64,000 nt of DNA from Devosia nitrariae (GTDB lineage: Bacteria; Pseudomonadota; Alphaproteobacteria; Rhizobiales; Devosiaceae), in assembly GCF_030160115.1 (NCBI RefSeq), contig NZ_BSNS01000020.1:1-64000 (forward strand), given 5' to 3'. Below are positions 34,086 through 42,902 of this stretch, piece after piece; positions within the stretch are counted from its first letter, which is position 1, and each line of letters starts with the position of its first letter. Position numbers and translations under genes: made by a program. The notes beneath the pieces were generated by a model, which worked only from the letters and a program-made list of their open reading frames with translations, did not search any database and had not been told where the DNA came from.

Positions 34086-34970
34086 CTACAACACCTTCAC
34101 CCGGTTCCGCTCCCGCCAGTCGGAGGGCGCCAGACCGGTCGACTTGCGGAACTGGGCCGAGAAGTGGAAGGCCGAGTTGTAGCCGAGATATCCGGCGATG
34201 GCCTTCACCGATTTGTCCGAGTTTCGGAGCAGCTCGCAGGCGCGCCGGATCCTGACCTCGGTCTGGTATTGCTTCAGCGACATGCCTGCATGCTGCCGGA
34301 ACAGGCGGCGCAGGGTGGAGTAGCTGATGCCGAGGTCGCGAGCCACCGTCTCGAGCGCTGGAGGATCGCCGCTCTTTTCCATCAGGGTTCGGCGGGCTTG
34401 CTCGACGAGGCGGACCTGGCCCTGCTCGGGCAGTTCCCGCGATTGACAGAGCTGCGCCAGGAGCTGCAGCCCGAGGGCCGAGAGCGTCGGCTGGTGCAGG
34501 AGCGCATCATCCCTGGCCAGACGATGCACCTGCCGGAAAACAGCTTCTGCGCGGTCGCCGGCACGCCAGATGGGCAGCTCCGGGGACATCAGCCCCATGT
34601 CCATAACGCGATCGAAGGCGCGCCCCCGGCACTCGATCCAGCTTTCGACCCATCCGATATCCGGGTCCGGCGCAAAACGGTGCCAGACGCCCGGGAACAG
34701 TAGGATGACGTCGCCGGCTTCGACGGCGTGCACCCGGTCGGGATTGGGCGCAGCCTGCAGCCGGCCGCGGCCCTCGCTGATCAGGGCGAACTGGTAGGCC
34801 TGCAGCGTTCGGCCCTTTTCCCAGACGAAGTGGTGGTCGTCGGGGTGGCGCACCGGCGGGTAGATTGAGCCCGGCAGGATTCGAGTGTGGCCGGTGGAAA
34901 GGGCAGTGCACCCCCAGGCCTCGCAGAGCCCGTTGTCGGGCAGGTAGGTGAAGTAGTCTGCCTCGTCCAT
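34086..34970 (-). CDS. AraC-family regulator with N-terminal cupin domain
   Basis: 294 residues. The N-terminal half (about 15-160) is an AraC-type cupin sensor with HHFVWEKGRTLQAYQ and VEAGDVILLFPGVWHRF. The C-terminal half has two helix-turn-helices: ETVARDLGISYSTLRRLFRQHAG and KAIAGYLGYNSAFHFSAQFRKSTG. It is divergent from the ribose-type ABC operon, and direct repeats lie between them, as expected for an AraC activator. Ligand probably the transported sugar. Confidence 0.92.
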   Translation of the reverse strand: MDEADYFTYLPDNGLCEAWGCTALSTGHTRILPGSIYPPVRHPDDHHFVWEKGRTLQAYQFALISEGRGRLQAAPNPDRVHAVEAGDVILLFPGVWHRFAPDPDIGWVESWIECRGRAFDRVMDMGLMSPELPIWRAGDRAEAVFRQVHRLARDDALLHQPTLSALGLQLLAQLCQSRELPEQGQVRLVEQARRTLMEKSGDPPALETVARDLGISYSTLRRLFRQHAGMSLKQYQTEVRIRRACELLRNSDKSVKAIAGYLGYNSAFHFSAQFRKSTGLAPSDWRERNRVKVL

Positions 34971-34973
34971 CGA

Positions 34974-35071
34974 TCAGTTTTTGTATGTATCAGATCATTT
35001 AGCGCAAGCGGTACCGGGTATCCAGGTGCCGGTCGAGTGTTATTGTATCAATCAAAGTCAGTTTTTGAATG
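34974..35071. promoter_or_regulatory. Candidate AraC binding sites (direct repeats)
   Basis: TCAGTTTTTGTATG (34974-34987) and TCAGTTTTTGAATG (35058-35071) are direct repeats with one difference, 84 bp apart, eight helical turns. TGTATCA-like words (34986 and 35045 areas) lie between them. Same-orientation repeats suit AraC monomers and possible looping. The 270-bp divergent region is noticeably AT-richer than its surroundings. Confidence 0.55.
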
Positions 35072-35240
35072 ACCGCGCCAAAGACGCCGCCGCGACCCAA
35101 GTGCTCGCGGCACTTTGGGAGGAACAGCAAAGGGTTGAGCCTGGCTTGTCGCGGCGGTCGAAGCTGCCGAGTGTGTTCCGCCCCGGCTTCACGCGGGTCG
35201 CTTGAAAAGAAGAGTTCAACAAGGAGGAGGAGACAAAAGA

Positions 35241-36269
35241 ATGAAAGGCTTCAGCAGGATACGGTCACTCGCAGTGATCGCACTGGGGAGCACGCTCTGG
35301 CTCCCGGCGCTGCCGGCCATCGCGCAGGATGCCGGCATAACGCCGCCGGCGGAGGTCGCGCAGTTCGCCGAGATCGAGGTGGGAAGCGGCGAAGGGTTGA
35401 CCATCGGCTTTACCCAGCTCGCGCTCGGCGTGCCATTCCCCGAGGCGCTACAGCGGGGCATGGAAGCGGCAGCGGAAACCGCCGGTGTCAATCTCATCAC
35501 CTGCGACTCCAAGCTCGACGCGGCCGCGGCGCTCGCCTGCGCCCGCCAGTTCCGCACCCAGAACGTCGATGGGCTGGTGACGTTCCAGGCCGATGCTGCC
35601 GCCGCGGCCAATATCTGCGCCGAGGGTCCGCAGGTGCCGGTGATCGCTATCGACATCGAGCAGCAGCCCTGCCAGACCGCATTCGTCGGGGCCGCCAACG
35701 CCTATGCCGGCGAGATCGTCGGCTACGCGCTCGGCCAATACTTCAAGGAGAACTTCGACTGCCAGTACGATGCGTGGGTCTCTCTTGAGTCACTGGCCGT
35801 GGGGATCGTCAACGACCTGCGCATGGGCGGGATGCGGGACGGCTTCGCCAAGGTGTGCGGCGAGGTCCAGAACGTGCGCGTCATCGACACCGGTGCCGGC
35901 GGCCAGGCGGATACCGCCCAACGCCAGATGACGGACACGCTGACGGCACTTCCAGGCGCGCAGCGCATCATCACCGTGGGCATCAACGAGGACGTCATCA
36001 CCGGCGCACTCGCGGCAGCCCGCTCCCAGAACCGCACCGACAACCTTTATCTCGGCGTGCAGAACTTCGACCCTGGCAACTGCCAGATCTGGACGGCACC
36101 GCACTTCATCGCCACCGCCGCCTATTTCCCCGAAAAGTATGCCCAGCTGATCCTGCCCAACCTGATCAAGGCGGTTCGGGGCGAGAATATAGGGGAGCAG
36201 ATTTTGGTGCCGCACGAGGTTATCACCAAGGACAACATGACTGAGTACTACCCGGAAACGAGCTGCTGA
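35241..36269 (+). CDS. Ribose-type (CUT2) periplasmic sugar-binding protein
   Basis: 342 residues from ATG 35241, after AAGGAGGAGGAG; 13 extra in-frame codons to 35202 include that ribosome site. Signal peptide ends near AIAQDA (about residue 29). The periplasmic-binding fold of the RbsB type shows IGFTQLALGVPFPEALQRGM, NLITCDSKLDAAAALACARQF and VDGLVTFQAD. Several cysteines (CDS, CAR, CAE, CQT) are unusual for the family and may form disulfides. First gene of a four-gene operon. Confidence 0.9.
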   Translation: MKGFSRIRSLAVIALGSTLWLPALPAIAQDAGITPPAEVAQFAEIEVGSGEGLTIGFTQLALGVPFPEALQRGMEAAAETAGVNLITCDSKLDAAAALACARQFRTQNVDGLVTFQADAAAAANICAEGPQVPVIAIDIEQQPCQTAFVGAANAYAGEIVGYALGQYFKENFDCQYDAWVSLESLAVGIVNDLRMGGMRDGFAKVCGEVQNVRVIDTGAGGQADTAQRQMTDTLTALPGAQRIITVGINEDVITGALAAARSQNRTDNLYLGVQNFDPGNCQIWTAPHFIATAAYFPEKYAQLILPNLIKAVRGENIGEQILVPHEVITKDNMTEYYPETSC

Positions 36270-36271
36270 TC

Positions 36272-37774
36272 ATGAGCGAAGCGATCTTTCTCTCCGTTCG
36301 CGGAATCAGAAAGTCGTTTGGCCCGGTCAAGGTCCTGCACGGCGTGGACCTTGACCTGCCCTCGGGCTCCGTCACTGCGCTCCTGGGGGAAAACGGCGCC
36401 GGCAAGTCGACGCTCGTTCGCATCCTTGCCGGCGATCATCATCCGGACAACGGCTCCATCGTCATCGATGGCAGCCCCGTCGCGTTCCGCACCGTCGCGC
36501 AGTCACGCGGCGCAGGTATCAGGCTGATTGCACAGGAAATCGCCGACGCGCCGACGCTCACCGTTGCCGAGAATATCGCCCTCGGCTCACTGCCGAACCG
36601 AATGGGGTTCGTCGACTTCCGCGCCATGCGCGACATGGCGCAGGGCGCACTGGACGCTCTCGGTGCCGATCTGCCCCTCGACGCGCCCGTCTCGAAACTG
36701 AGGCTCGGCGAACGGCAGATCGTCGAGATCGCCCGCGCCACGGTCGGTGCGTCGCGCTGCCTGATCTTCGACGAGCCGACCGCGGCGCTTTCGGATGCCG
36801 AAACCAAGCGGCTGTTTTCGCTCATCGAGCGCATGCGCGAGCGCGGCGCGACGATCCTTTACATCACCCATCGTCTTGACGAGGTGTTCGCCATCGCCGA
36901 CCGGGTGTGCGTGTTGCGCGATGGTCGCGTTTCGATGGACGCCAAGGTCGACGAGGTCGATCAGCCCGCTGTGGTCGCGGCCATGGTCGGTCGTCCTGTC
37001 GCCGCTCATCAGGACCACCACGCCTATGTCGACAGCGGCGCGTCGAAGCTCGTTGCGGTCAAAGGGCTGACCTCTGACAGCTTCAGCAACGTCGATGTCG
37101 ATGTGGCGCCCGGTGAGATCGTCGGCCTTTATGGTAAGGTGGGCTCGGGCGTGCCTGAACTTGCGGGCGCTATCTTTGGTGCAGTTCCCTATACCGGCGG
37201 CAAGGTTGAGGTCGCTGGCGAGAATGTCTCGTTTCGCCACCCTGGGGAGGCAATCGCCCGCGGCATCGGTTTCCTGCCGGCCGACAGGGCGAGTGAGGGC
37301 TTGTTGCGCACCCGGACCGTCGCCGAGAACCTCAGCGCGCCAAGCTGGCGGCGGCTGGCGCGAGGCCTGTTCATCTCCCGCGCGGCAGAATCCAGAGCCT
37401 TTACGCAATGGCACAAGGACCTGAAGGTCAGATCGCGCCCTGATGGTTCCGAGAAGATCCTCACGCTTTCGGGCGGTAATCAGCAGAAGGTGCTGCTCGG
37501 CCGCTGGCTCGAAGCCGGATCTAGGCTCCTTCTGCTCGTCGAGCCGACGCGCGGCGTCGATGTCGGCGCCCGCCAGGAGATCTACCACGTTCTGCGCGAT
37601 CTCGCGCGACAAGGCCACGGCATCCTCATTGCCAGCTCGGACTATGAAGACATCACCGAGGCGGCGACGCGTGCGGTTGTAATGGTGCGGGGCAGGGTGG
37701 TCGCCCACCTGCCTCAGGAAGAAATCTCAACAGCGCGTCTGACTGAAGCCGCGGGAGGGGGCGTCAATGCCTGA
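36272..37774 (+). CDS. Ribose-type ABC transporter ATPase, two nucleotide-binding domains (RbsA-like)
   Basis: 500 residues, the RbsA length. Domain 1: Walker A LGENGAGKST, signature region LRLGERQIVEIARA, Walker B CLIFDEPTAALS. Domain 2 (from about 265): P-loop position GLYGKVGSGVPEL, which is degenerate as usual for this family; signature LSGGNQQKVLLGRWL; Walker B reads LLLLVEPTRGVDVGA, with Val where Asp is normal. Site 2 may therefore not hydrolyse ATP. Two bases after the binding-protein gene and overlapping the permease gene by eight. Confidence 0.92.
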   Translation: MSEAIFLSVRGIRKSFGPVKVLHGVDLDLPSGSVTALLGENGAGKSTLVRILAGDHHPDNGSIVIDGSPVAFRTVAQSRGAGIRLIAQEIADAPTLTVAENIALGSLPNRMGFVDFRAMRDMAQGALDALGADLPLDAPVSKLRLGERQIVEIARATVGASRCLIFDEPTAALSDAETKRLFSLIERMRERGATILYITHRLDEVFAIADRVCVLRDGRVSMDAKVDEVDQPAVVAAMVGRPVAAHQDHHAYVDSGASKLVAVKGLTSDSFSNVDVDVAPGEIVGLYGKVGSGVPELAGAIFGAVPYTGGKVEVAGENVSFRHPGEAIARGIGFLPADRASEGLLRTRTVAENLSAPSWRRLARGLFISRAAESRAFTQWHKDLKVRSRPDGSEKILTLSGGNQQKVLLGRWLEAGSRLLLLVEPTRGVDVGARQEIYHVLRDLARQGHGILIASSDYEDITEAATRAVVMVRGRVVAHLPQEEISTARLTEAAGGGVNA

Positions 37775-38753
37775 TCAAGTGCAAACCACTGCTGTCGAGT
37801 CGCCCGCGGCGACCTTTGGGGCGCGTGCGCGAATGAAGGCTCCTGAATGGGCTGCGTTGCTGGTGTTCCTCTTGGCCGAAATCGCCTTCTTTACCGTGAA
37901 CTCGCCCTACTTCCTGTCCTGGCCCAACATCGTCAACATTGTCACGGCGCTCGCTATCACCGGCATCCTCGCGGCCGGCGGGACCATCCTGCTCATCGCC
38001 GGCCAGTTCGACCTCTCCGTCGGCAGCGGCACTGCGTTCGTGGCGCTCATGTTCGCGCTTGCCGCGCAAAGCCTCGGGATCCTACCCGCAACCGGGGTCG
38101 CTATCCTGGTCGGTATGGGCATCGGCATGCTCAACGGCTTTCTCGTCACCGTGGTCGGTGTCAACGCCCTCATCACCACGCTTGGTACGCTGGCGATCTT
38201 CCGTGGCCTGACCCTCTCCATCGGCGGGGCGAGCAGCGTCAGGGTCACGGGGTTCGACTGGGCGATCGCCCGCCCGTTCTTCGATATCCCGCTCTCGGCG
38301 CTTCTGTTCCTGGTCATTGCCATCGCCGTGGCGGTCGTCCTTTCCCGCACCGTATTTGGCCGCACGATCTACGCCATCGGCGCCAACGAGAACGCGGCCC
38401 GGCTCGTTGGCATCCGCACCAAGAAAACGCTCTTTCTCGCCTTCGTCATTTCCGGGCTTTGCATGGCCGTCACCGGCCTCGTCAGTGCCTCGCAGCTCGG
38501 CTCGACATCGGGCACCACGGGATTGGGGCTCGAGCTTGCCGTGGTCACCGCCATCATCCTCGGGGGCACCTCGCTCAAGGGCGGGACGGGCAGCATGTTC
38601 GGCACTGTGCTCGGCCTCTTGATAGTGGGCGTCCTCAATAACGGCATGACCCTGATGAACATCAACTCGACCTGGCAGCAGGTCGCCGCGGGTACGCTCC
38701 TGATCCTTGCCGTGTCGTTCGATCAGGTCCGCCAGCGCTTCATCCGTTCCTAG
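37767..38753 (+). CDS. Ribose-type ABC transporter permease (RbsC-like)
   Basis: 328 residues with 8-10 hydrophobic segments. Family signatures include GGTILLIAGQFDLSVGS near residue 70, FGRTIYAIGANENAARLVGI and ILGGTSLKGGTGSMFGT. It forms the channel with the RbsA-like ATPase, importing a pentose, polyol or related sugar. A strong GGGAGG lies inside the end of the previous gene. Confidence 0.93.
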   Translation: MPDQVQTTAVESPAATFGARARMKAPEWAALLVFLLAEIAFFTVNSPYFLSWPNIVNIVTALAITGILAAGGTILLIAGQFDLSVGSGTAFVALMFALAAQSLGILPATGVAILVGMGIGMLNGFLVTVVGVNALITTLGTLAIFRGLTLSIGGASSVRVTGFDWAIARPFFDIPLSALLFLVIAIAVAVVLSRTVFGRTIYAIGANENAARLVGIRTKKTLFLAFVISGLCMAVTGLVSASQLGSTSGTTGLGLELAVVTAIILGGTSLKGGTGSMFGTVLGLLIVGVLNNGMTLMNINSTWQQVAAGTLLILAVSFDQVRQRFIRS

Positions 38754-38764
38754 GAGCCACGTCG

Positions 38765-40477
38765 ATGAAACAGGCCTTCGGCCTTCTCGACTCCGTCGAG
38801 ATTCCGATGCGTGACGGCACGATCCTGCGCGCCGATATCTGGCTGCCCGGCGAAGGCTCGTGGCCCGTCATCCTGCAGCGCACGCCCTACCGCAAGGAAG
38901 ATGCCTTCGGCACCCAGTACATCAGTGCGCTCGAGTTCAAGGCCGCCCTCCGGCGCGGCTACGCGATTGTCGTTCAGGACACGCGCGGTCGCTATGGTTC
39001 GGACGGTGAGTTCGTGCCGTTCTCGCGCGAAACCGAGGACGGGGCCGATACGATTGCCTGGCTGCGCGAGCAGGACTTCTGCAACGGGCAGGTGGTGATG
39101 TTCGGCGCGTCCTATGTGGGTGCGACCCAGGTGCTTGCGGCCTCTGGAAATCCCAAGGGACTGGTGGCGGTCTCGCCGCACCTCACCACCGCCCGCCATG
39201 GCGAGACCTGGACCTATCGCTCCGGCGCTAGCGAACTCGCATTCCTCCTGCTCTGGATCATCGAGTCCCTCGCGCCGGAGGACCTGCAGCGCCGGCTCGA
39301 CACGATGCCGGCCGAGGATGCTTCCCGCGCCACCCGGCTGCTTGCCGAGCTGCGGCAGGATCCCTTGGCCGCCTTCTCGCGCCTGCCGATCCTCGACGAG
39401 GATCTCGTTGCACTGGCGCCCTATGCGGCAGACTGGTTCGACAACCACCGGGCGATCTCGACCCCTGCGGATCGGGAGCATCTCGATGCGCTCGCGCAAA
39501 CCCGCCTGCCGTTCCTCGTAAGTTGCGGCTGGAACGACCTCTTCGTCGAGGGCGCCATTGAGCTCTTCGAGACGGCGCGCCGCTGCTGGGGACGAGCCGA
39601 AGATGTGCCGGACCGGCTGATCATCGGGCCGTGGTCGCACGGCAACCCCACCGACTGGCAAGGCGATTTCTGGCTCGGCTACGCCGCTTCGACAGCGCAA
39701 CTGTCGGATGAACAGCTCGCCTTCTTCGACGCCGCCACCGCGGGCGAGCTGCCCGCAACCCCGATGGTGCGTTACTTCCGCTCCGGCTCGAACTCCTGGC
39801 ATGCCGCGCCCGACTGGCCGCTTCCGGGCACAACAGGGCGCGAACTGTTCCTCGCCGGGACCGAACTACGTGAGGCGGCATGTGAAACCGATTGGTCGCG
39901 GTCATACCTCTCCGACGCGCTAAACCCCGTACCGACGGTCGGCGGCGCCAATTTCCTGCCGGGCCTGGTGCTGGGCAAGAATTCAGGTCCCAAGGACCAG
40001 GCGCAGATCGAGCGTCGCGAGGACGTGCTGGTCTTCACCTCCGAACCGATGGCGGAGGATCTCGAGGTCACCGGCCTTGTCGAGGCTGTCCTCTGGGTCT
40101 CGTCTTCGGGCGCAAGCGCGGACTGGGTCGCGCGCCTCTGCGAAGTGGACAGTAGCGGCCGGAGCATTGGCCTCGTCGACGGCATCTATCGCCAGCAGGT
40201 GAGCAGCGAGGGTCCGACCGAGGTGACAGTACGGCTGGGCCATATCAGCCACCTGTTCCGCAGGGGCAACAGGTTCCGCTTGCAGATCGCCTCATCCAAC
40301 TTCCCGCGGTTTGACCGCAACCCGCAATCGGGAGCGCTCTCGGTATGGGCGACGAAAGAGGATTTCGTCACGGCCACTCACGCCGTTCACGGCGGCCCGG
40401 CCTTGCCGAGCCGCCTGATCCTTCCCGTGATTTCACTGCCGTTTCCTGAGCAAAGCGGACTTGCTTCGCCGGGCTAG
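38765..40477 (+). CDS. CocE/NonD-family serine hydrolase
   Basis: 570 residues, ATG after GGAG. X-Pro dipeptidyl-peptidase (S15) fold: nucleophile Ser in MFGASYVGATQ (about residue 117), catalytic His region IGPWSHGNPTDW, and a C-terminal jelly-roll domain from about residue 330. CocE relatives hydrolyse esters or acylated amines such as cocaine. No signal peptide, so cytosolic. It closes the operon of a sugar-type importer, suggesting that the imported compound is an ester or acylated sugar that is cut inside the cell. Confidence 0.88.
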   Translation: MKQAFGLLDSVEIPMRDGTILRADIWLPGEGSWPVILQRTPYRKEDAFGTQYISALEFKAALRRGYAIVVQDTRGRYGSDGEFVPFSRETEDGADTIAWLREQDFCNGQVVMFGASYVGATQVLAASGNPKGLVAVSPHLTTARHGETWTYRSGASELAFLLLWIIESLAPEDLQRRLDTMPAEDASRATRLLAELRQDPLAAFSRLPILDEDLVALAPYAADWFDNHRAISTPADREHLDALAQTRLPFLVSCGWNDLFVEGAIELFETARRCWGRAEDVPDRLIIGPWSHGNPTDWQGDFWLGYAASTAQLSDEQLAFFDAATAGELPATPMVRYFRSGSNSWHAAPDWPLPGTTGRELFLAGTELREAACETDWSRSYLSDALNPVPTVGGANFLPGLVLGKNSGPKDQAQIERREDVLVFTSEPMAEDLEVTGLVEAVLWVSSSGASADWVARLCEVDSSGRSIGLVDGIYRQQVSSEGPTEVTVRLGHISHLFRRGNRFRLQIASSNFPRFDRNPQSGALSVWATKEDFVTATHAVHGGPALPSRLILPVISLPFPEQSGLASPG

Positions 40478-40497
40478 CGGGTCTCTCGCCAGCTTTT
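40473..40497 (+). terminator. Weak terminator after the CocE gene
   Basis: GCTAGCG pairs with CGCCAGC with one A/C mismatch, followed by TTTT (40494-40497). Overlaps the stop codon region. Confidence 0.35.
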
Positions 40498-40591
40498 CAT
40501 CCTCACGAACTCTTTAGCGACGGTGGCTCGGCGCGGCGTCATGTCCATCGTCGGGCCGGTGGTTGATGATCAAAACGTCGCAAATCACTGA

Positions 40592-41008
40592 CTAACTTCC
40601 ACGCGGGCCGTGTGGAAGTTCGACCGGGAAACCGCGGTGATCCTCCTCGTAATCTCCGTTGCTTTCTTTATCGCAATCGGGTTCCAGACCATCGTGCTCG
40701 TATTCCAAATCACCGCCATGGTAACCTTGGGAGACATACCTGCCGGTACTCACTTCTTTGCAAGTCCAGCCTAGGCTGTATTCCTCATCACCTTGGAGTT
40801 CGTAGTCGCTATCAGGTTCTAAGTCCGGATCGCTGTCCATGCTATCGAGTGCGCTCATAAGGGCTTCGACAGCCATCAGGTGACCCTCGATGCGCCCCTG
40901 CACCGCGCGTCGCCAAACCAAGGGCTCAACGCCCGCCGGGGATCCAACAGGCCGCAACTGACAGAGTTCAGCCGAGTTATTAATCTCTTCACGAAGATCG
41001 GTACCCAT
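40592..41008 (-). CDS. Hypothetical acidic protein
   Basis: 138 residues, ATG with a good CAGGAGAA ribosome site. Strongly acidic from about residue 50, with clusters such as DSDPDLEPDSDYEL and the segment DEEYSLGW. Short acidic proteins with a similar PDLEP...SLGW pattern are common unannotated genes in alphaproteobacteria. No signal peptide or membrane segment. The neighbouring small gene on the same strand could share its transcript. Function unknown. Confidence 0.55.
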   Translation of the reverse strand: MGTDLREEINNSAELCQLRPVGSPAGVEPLVWRRAVQGRIEGHLMAVEALMSALDSMDSDPDLEPDSDYELQGDEEYSLGWTCKEVSTGRYVSQGYHGGDLEYEHDGLEPDCDKESNGDYEEDHRGFPVELPHGPRGS

Positions 41009-41058
41009 CTATTTCTCCTGTGCAACGACGGCGAACGCTAACAGCAGCGAGAAAGATT

Positions 41059-41238
41059 TCACGTCCTCAAAGGGTGCAGCGCGTTTTGTTCACGTCTCGA
41101 CCGAGCTCCCACGTGCCTGAGGTACTGCTCCTGGCAAAGCTCGATCAGTTCGCGGCGGCTCGGTATGACGAGCCGGCCAACAGTAGCGCCACTCTGATCG
41201 GCAAGGTCGTAAGTTGTCGATTGACAACTTATCGTCAT
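41059..41238 (-). CDS. Possible small hypothetical protein
   Basis: 59 residues from ATG 41238. The stretch SGATVGRLVIPSRRELIELCQEQYL looks protein-like, and the stop lies 50 bp before the acidic-protein gene on the same strand. Against it, the ribosome site is weak and a perfect 22-bp inverted repeat (41210-41231) occupies its first codons, which fits an operator region better. Unrecognised. Confidence 0.3.
   Translation of the reverse strand: MTISCQSTTYDLADQSGATVGRLVIPSRRELIELCQEQYLRHVGARSRREQNALHPLRT
41210..41231. promoter_or_regulatory. Perfect operator-like inverted repeat
   Basis: TAAGTTGTC-GATT-GACAACTTA, nine-base arms without mismatch and a 4-nt spacer, 64 bp upstream of the cupredoxin gene. 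Size and symmetry fit a MarR-, GntR- or LysR-type dimer site. The binding protein is unknown; the nearest candidate is the TetR gene at 42.2 kb. Confidence 0.5.
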
Positions 41239-41294
41239 GGTGAGACGCTTCAAGTGTAGCCATTCTCGAAGACTCTCACCGAAGAGGTTCGTGC

Positions 41295-41615
41295 ATGTTC
41301 ATGCGTTTGGCACTTGCAGCACTTGTTGTTCAGATCCCCGTTTTGGCCGAGGCGGCTGAGACGCATGTCGTGACGATGGCGGCCTCCGTCTACCACCCGG
41401 CCAACCTCACGGCGCGCGTTGGAGACACCGTTCGGTTCGTCAATGACGACGGTACCGATCACGGTGTGTTCGTGCCGACCGTCGATTTCGCTCTCGATCT
41501 CGGCACTCAGAAGCCCGAGGAGGAACGCGAGTTGACCCTCCTGAAGCCCGGCACTTTCGATGTCGAGTGCACCTTCCACGAGCATATGATCCTCAAGGTG
41601 GAGGTCGTCCCATGA
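41295..41615 (+). CDS. Exported cupredoxin (plastocyanin/amicyanin-like)
   Basis: 106 residues. Signal peptide of about 20 residues ending AEAAE. Single cupredoxin domain with type 1 copper ligands: His in DDGTDHGVF, then Cys, His and Met in VECTFHEHMIL. A soluble periplasmic electron carrier or copper-binding protein. ATGA overlap with the cytochrome P460 gene points to electron transfer between the two products. Confidence 0.88.
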   Translation: MFMRLALAALVVQIPVLAEAAETHVVTMAASVYHPANLTARVGDTVRFVNDDGTDHGVFVPTVDFALDLGTQKPEEERELTLLKPGTFDVECTFHEHMILKVEVVP

Positions 41616-42157
41616 AAGCCCCGGTACTATCCTCATTCCTGGGCGCCGGCGCCCTGATTGCCGGCCTCATCCTCGCCGGGCCGCTCGTCGCCGGCCCCGA
41701 GCGCATCGCCTTCCCCGAGAACTTCGAAACCGAATGGGTGCTTTACAACCAGGTCGATCGGGCCGATCGCAAGCGCGTCCGCTTCATATATGTAAAGCCC
41801 GAAGCGGACGCTGAGGCCAAGCCCGGCCAACCGGCGCCGAATGGTACCGTGCTCGTGATGGCCGACAGGAACGCCAAGGTCGATGCGGATGAAAATCCGG
41901 TGCTGGATGCCGACGGGCGAATGATCCCCGAGGGCGACTTCACGGCCATTTTTGTCATGGAGAAGCAGGAAGGCTGGGGCGAGTCGGTCGGCCTCGAGGT
42001 GGCGCCGAACGGCGACTGGGACTATGCCGCCTTCCTTCCTGACGGCACCCTCAACCCGGAAACCAACACAGCCGGTTGTTTCGCCTGCCACACCAGGCGC
42101 ACGGGCAAGGACTTCACCTTCACCTACTTCCAGAACGTTGCCGACCGCGCGAAATAG
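41612..42157 (+). CDS. Cytochrome P460-family c-type haem protein
   Basis: 181 residues from ATG 41612. N-terminal signal or anchor (about 5-27), then the P460 fold: FPENFETEWVLYNQVDRADRKRVR in this pattern near the start and the haem-attachment motif CFACH near residue 153. Cytochrome P460 enzymes oxidise hydroxylamine or related nitrogen compounds; many family members in other bacteria have plain c-type haem and unknown roles. The cross-linking Lys of true P460 cannot be judged by eye. Confidence 0.85.
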   Translation: MKAPVLSSFLGAGALIAGLILAGPLVAGPERIAFPENFETEWVLYNQVDRADRKRVRFIYVKPEADAEAKPGQPAPNGTVLVMADRNAKVDADENPVLDADGRMIPEGDFTAIFVMEKQEGWGESVGLEVAPNGDWDYAAFLPDGTLNPETNTAGCFACHTRRTGKDFTFTYFQNVADRAK

Positions 42158-42179
42158 CTTCGCGCTCAAGCAGCGGTCG

Positions 42180-42902
42180 TCACTTGGCTTCCCGGCTCGG
42201 CGCCAGTTGCTCGACCAGCAGGCTAGCGCCGGCCTCGCCGGCATGGACGCGACGCAGCGCTTGGATCGCGCCGGAAAGAAATATGTCCACCTGGAGCCGG
42301 ACGACGGCATCGCGATCGTCGGGCATCGGCATGTGGTAGACATGCTCGCGGATTGAGAGGAACACGATGCTGCCATGCAGCATCATTACGAGCTCACGCT
42401 CGCCGCGCATCATAGACAGCGCCTCGAGCGGGGGCAGGTCGGCCTCCTTGCGCAAAGCGCGGATCACCGGCTCGAACACCAGGTGCGTGAGCTCGGTGCC
42501 GCGGCGGGTCGGGACGGGCCAGCCCTCGAGGGCCGCCCGGACGAAGAGCCTGATGCGGGTACCGGCTGCTTTGTCGGTTCTTCCCGTGTAGAAGGCAACC
42601 AGGCGCTCGCCGAGCGGAATGCTCTCGTCGCGCAGGACAACGGGTTCGCGCCCGCCGCCGCCGAAAGCCCGAGCGAGCACCGCCGAGACGAAAGCCTCCT
42701 TGGAGTCGAAGTGCTTGTAGATCAGGGCCTGAGTGACGCCGAGCGCGGTTGCGAGCCTTCGGGTCGAAACCGCGAAGCCCTCGTCAGCCAGCACCGAGGC
42801 GGCCTGGTCGAGCATCGTCCCCATCCGTTCGTCCCGCGGCATGCGCCGCTGTATGGGTCGGCGACTGTCCTCGACCTGTTTCGTTATCGTGTCGCCTCTC
42901 AC
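42180..42902 (-). CDS. TetR-family transcriptional regulator
   Basis: 240 residues from GTG 42902, six bases after GGAAGG; no in-frame ATG with a ribosome site lies upstream. Helix-turn-helix: LADEGFAVSTRRLATALGVTQALIYKHFDSKEAF (seen in parts). C-terminal helical ligand domain. Upstream, 42941-42958 holds GTAC words around a G-run, perhaps part of an operator. Divergent from ridA and convergent with the cytochrome gene. Target unknown. Confidence 0.85.
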   Translation of the reverse strand: MRGDTITKQVEDSRRPIQRRMPRDERMGTMLDQAASVLADEGFAVSTRRLATALGVTQALIYKHFDSKEAFVSAVLARAFGGGGREPVVLRDESIPLGERLVAFYTGRTDKAAGTRIRLFVRAALEGWPVPTRRGTELTHLVFEPVIRALRKEADLPPLEALSMMRGERELVMMLHGSIVFLSIREHVYHMPMPDDRDAVVRLQVDIFLSGAIQALRRVHAGEAGASLLVEQLAPSREAK

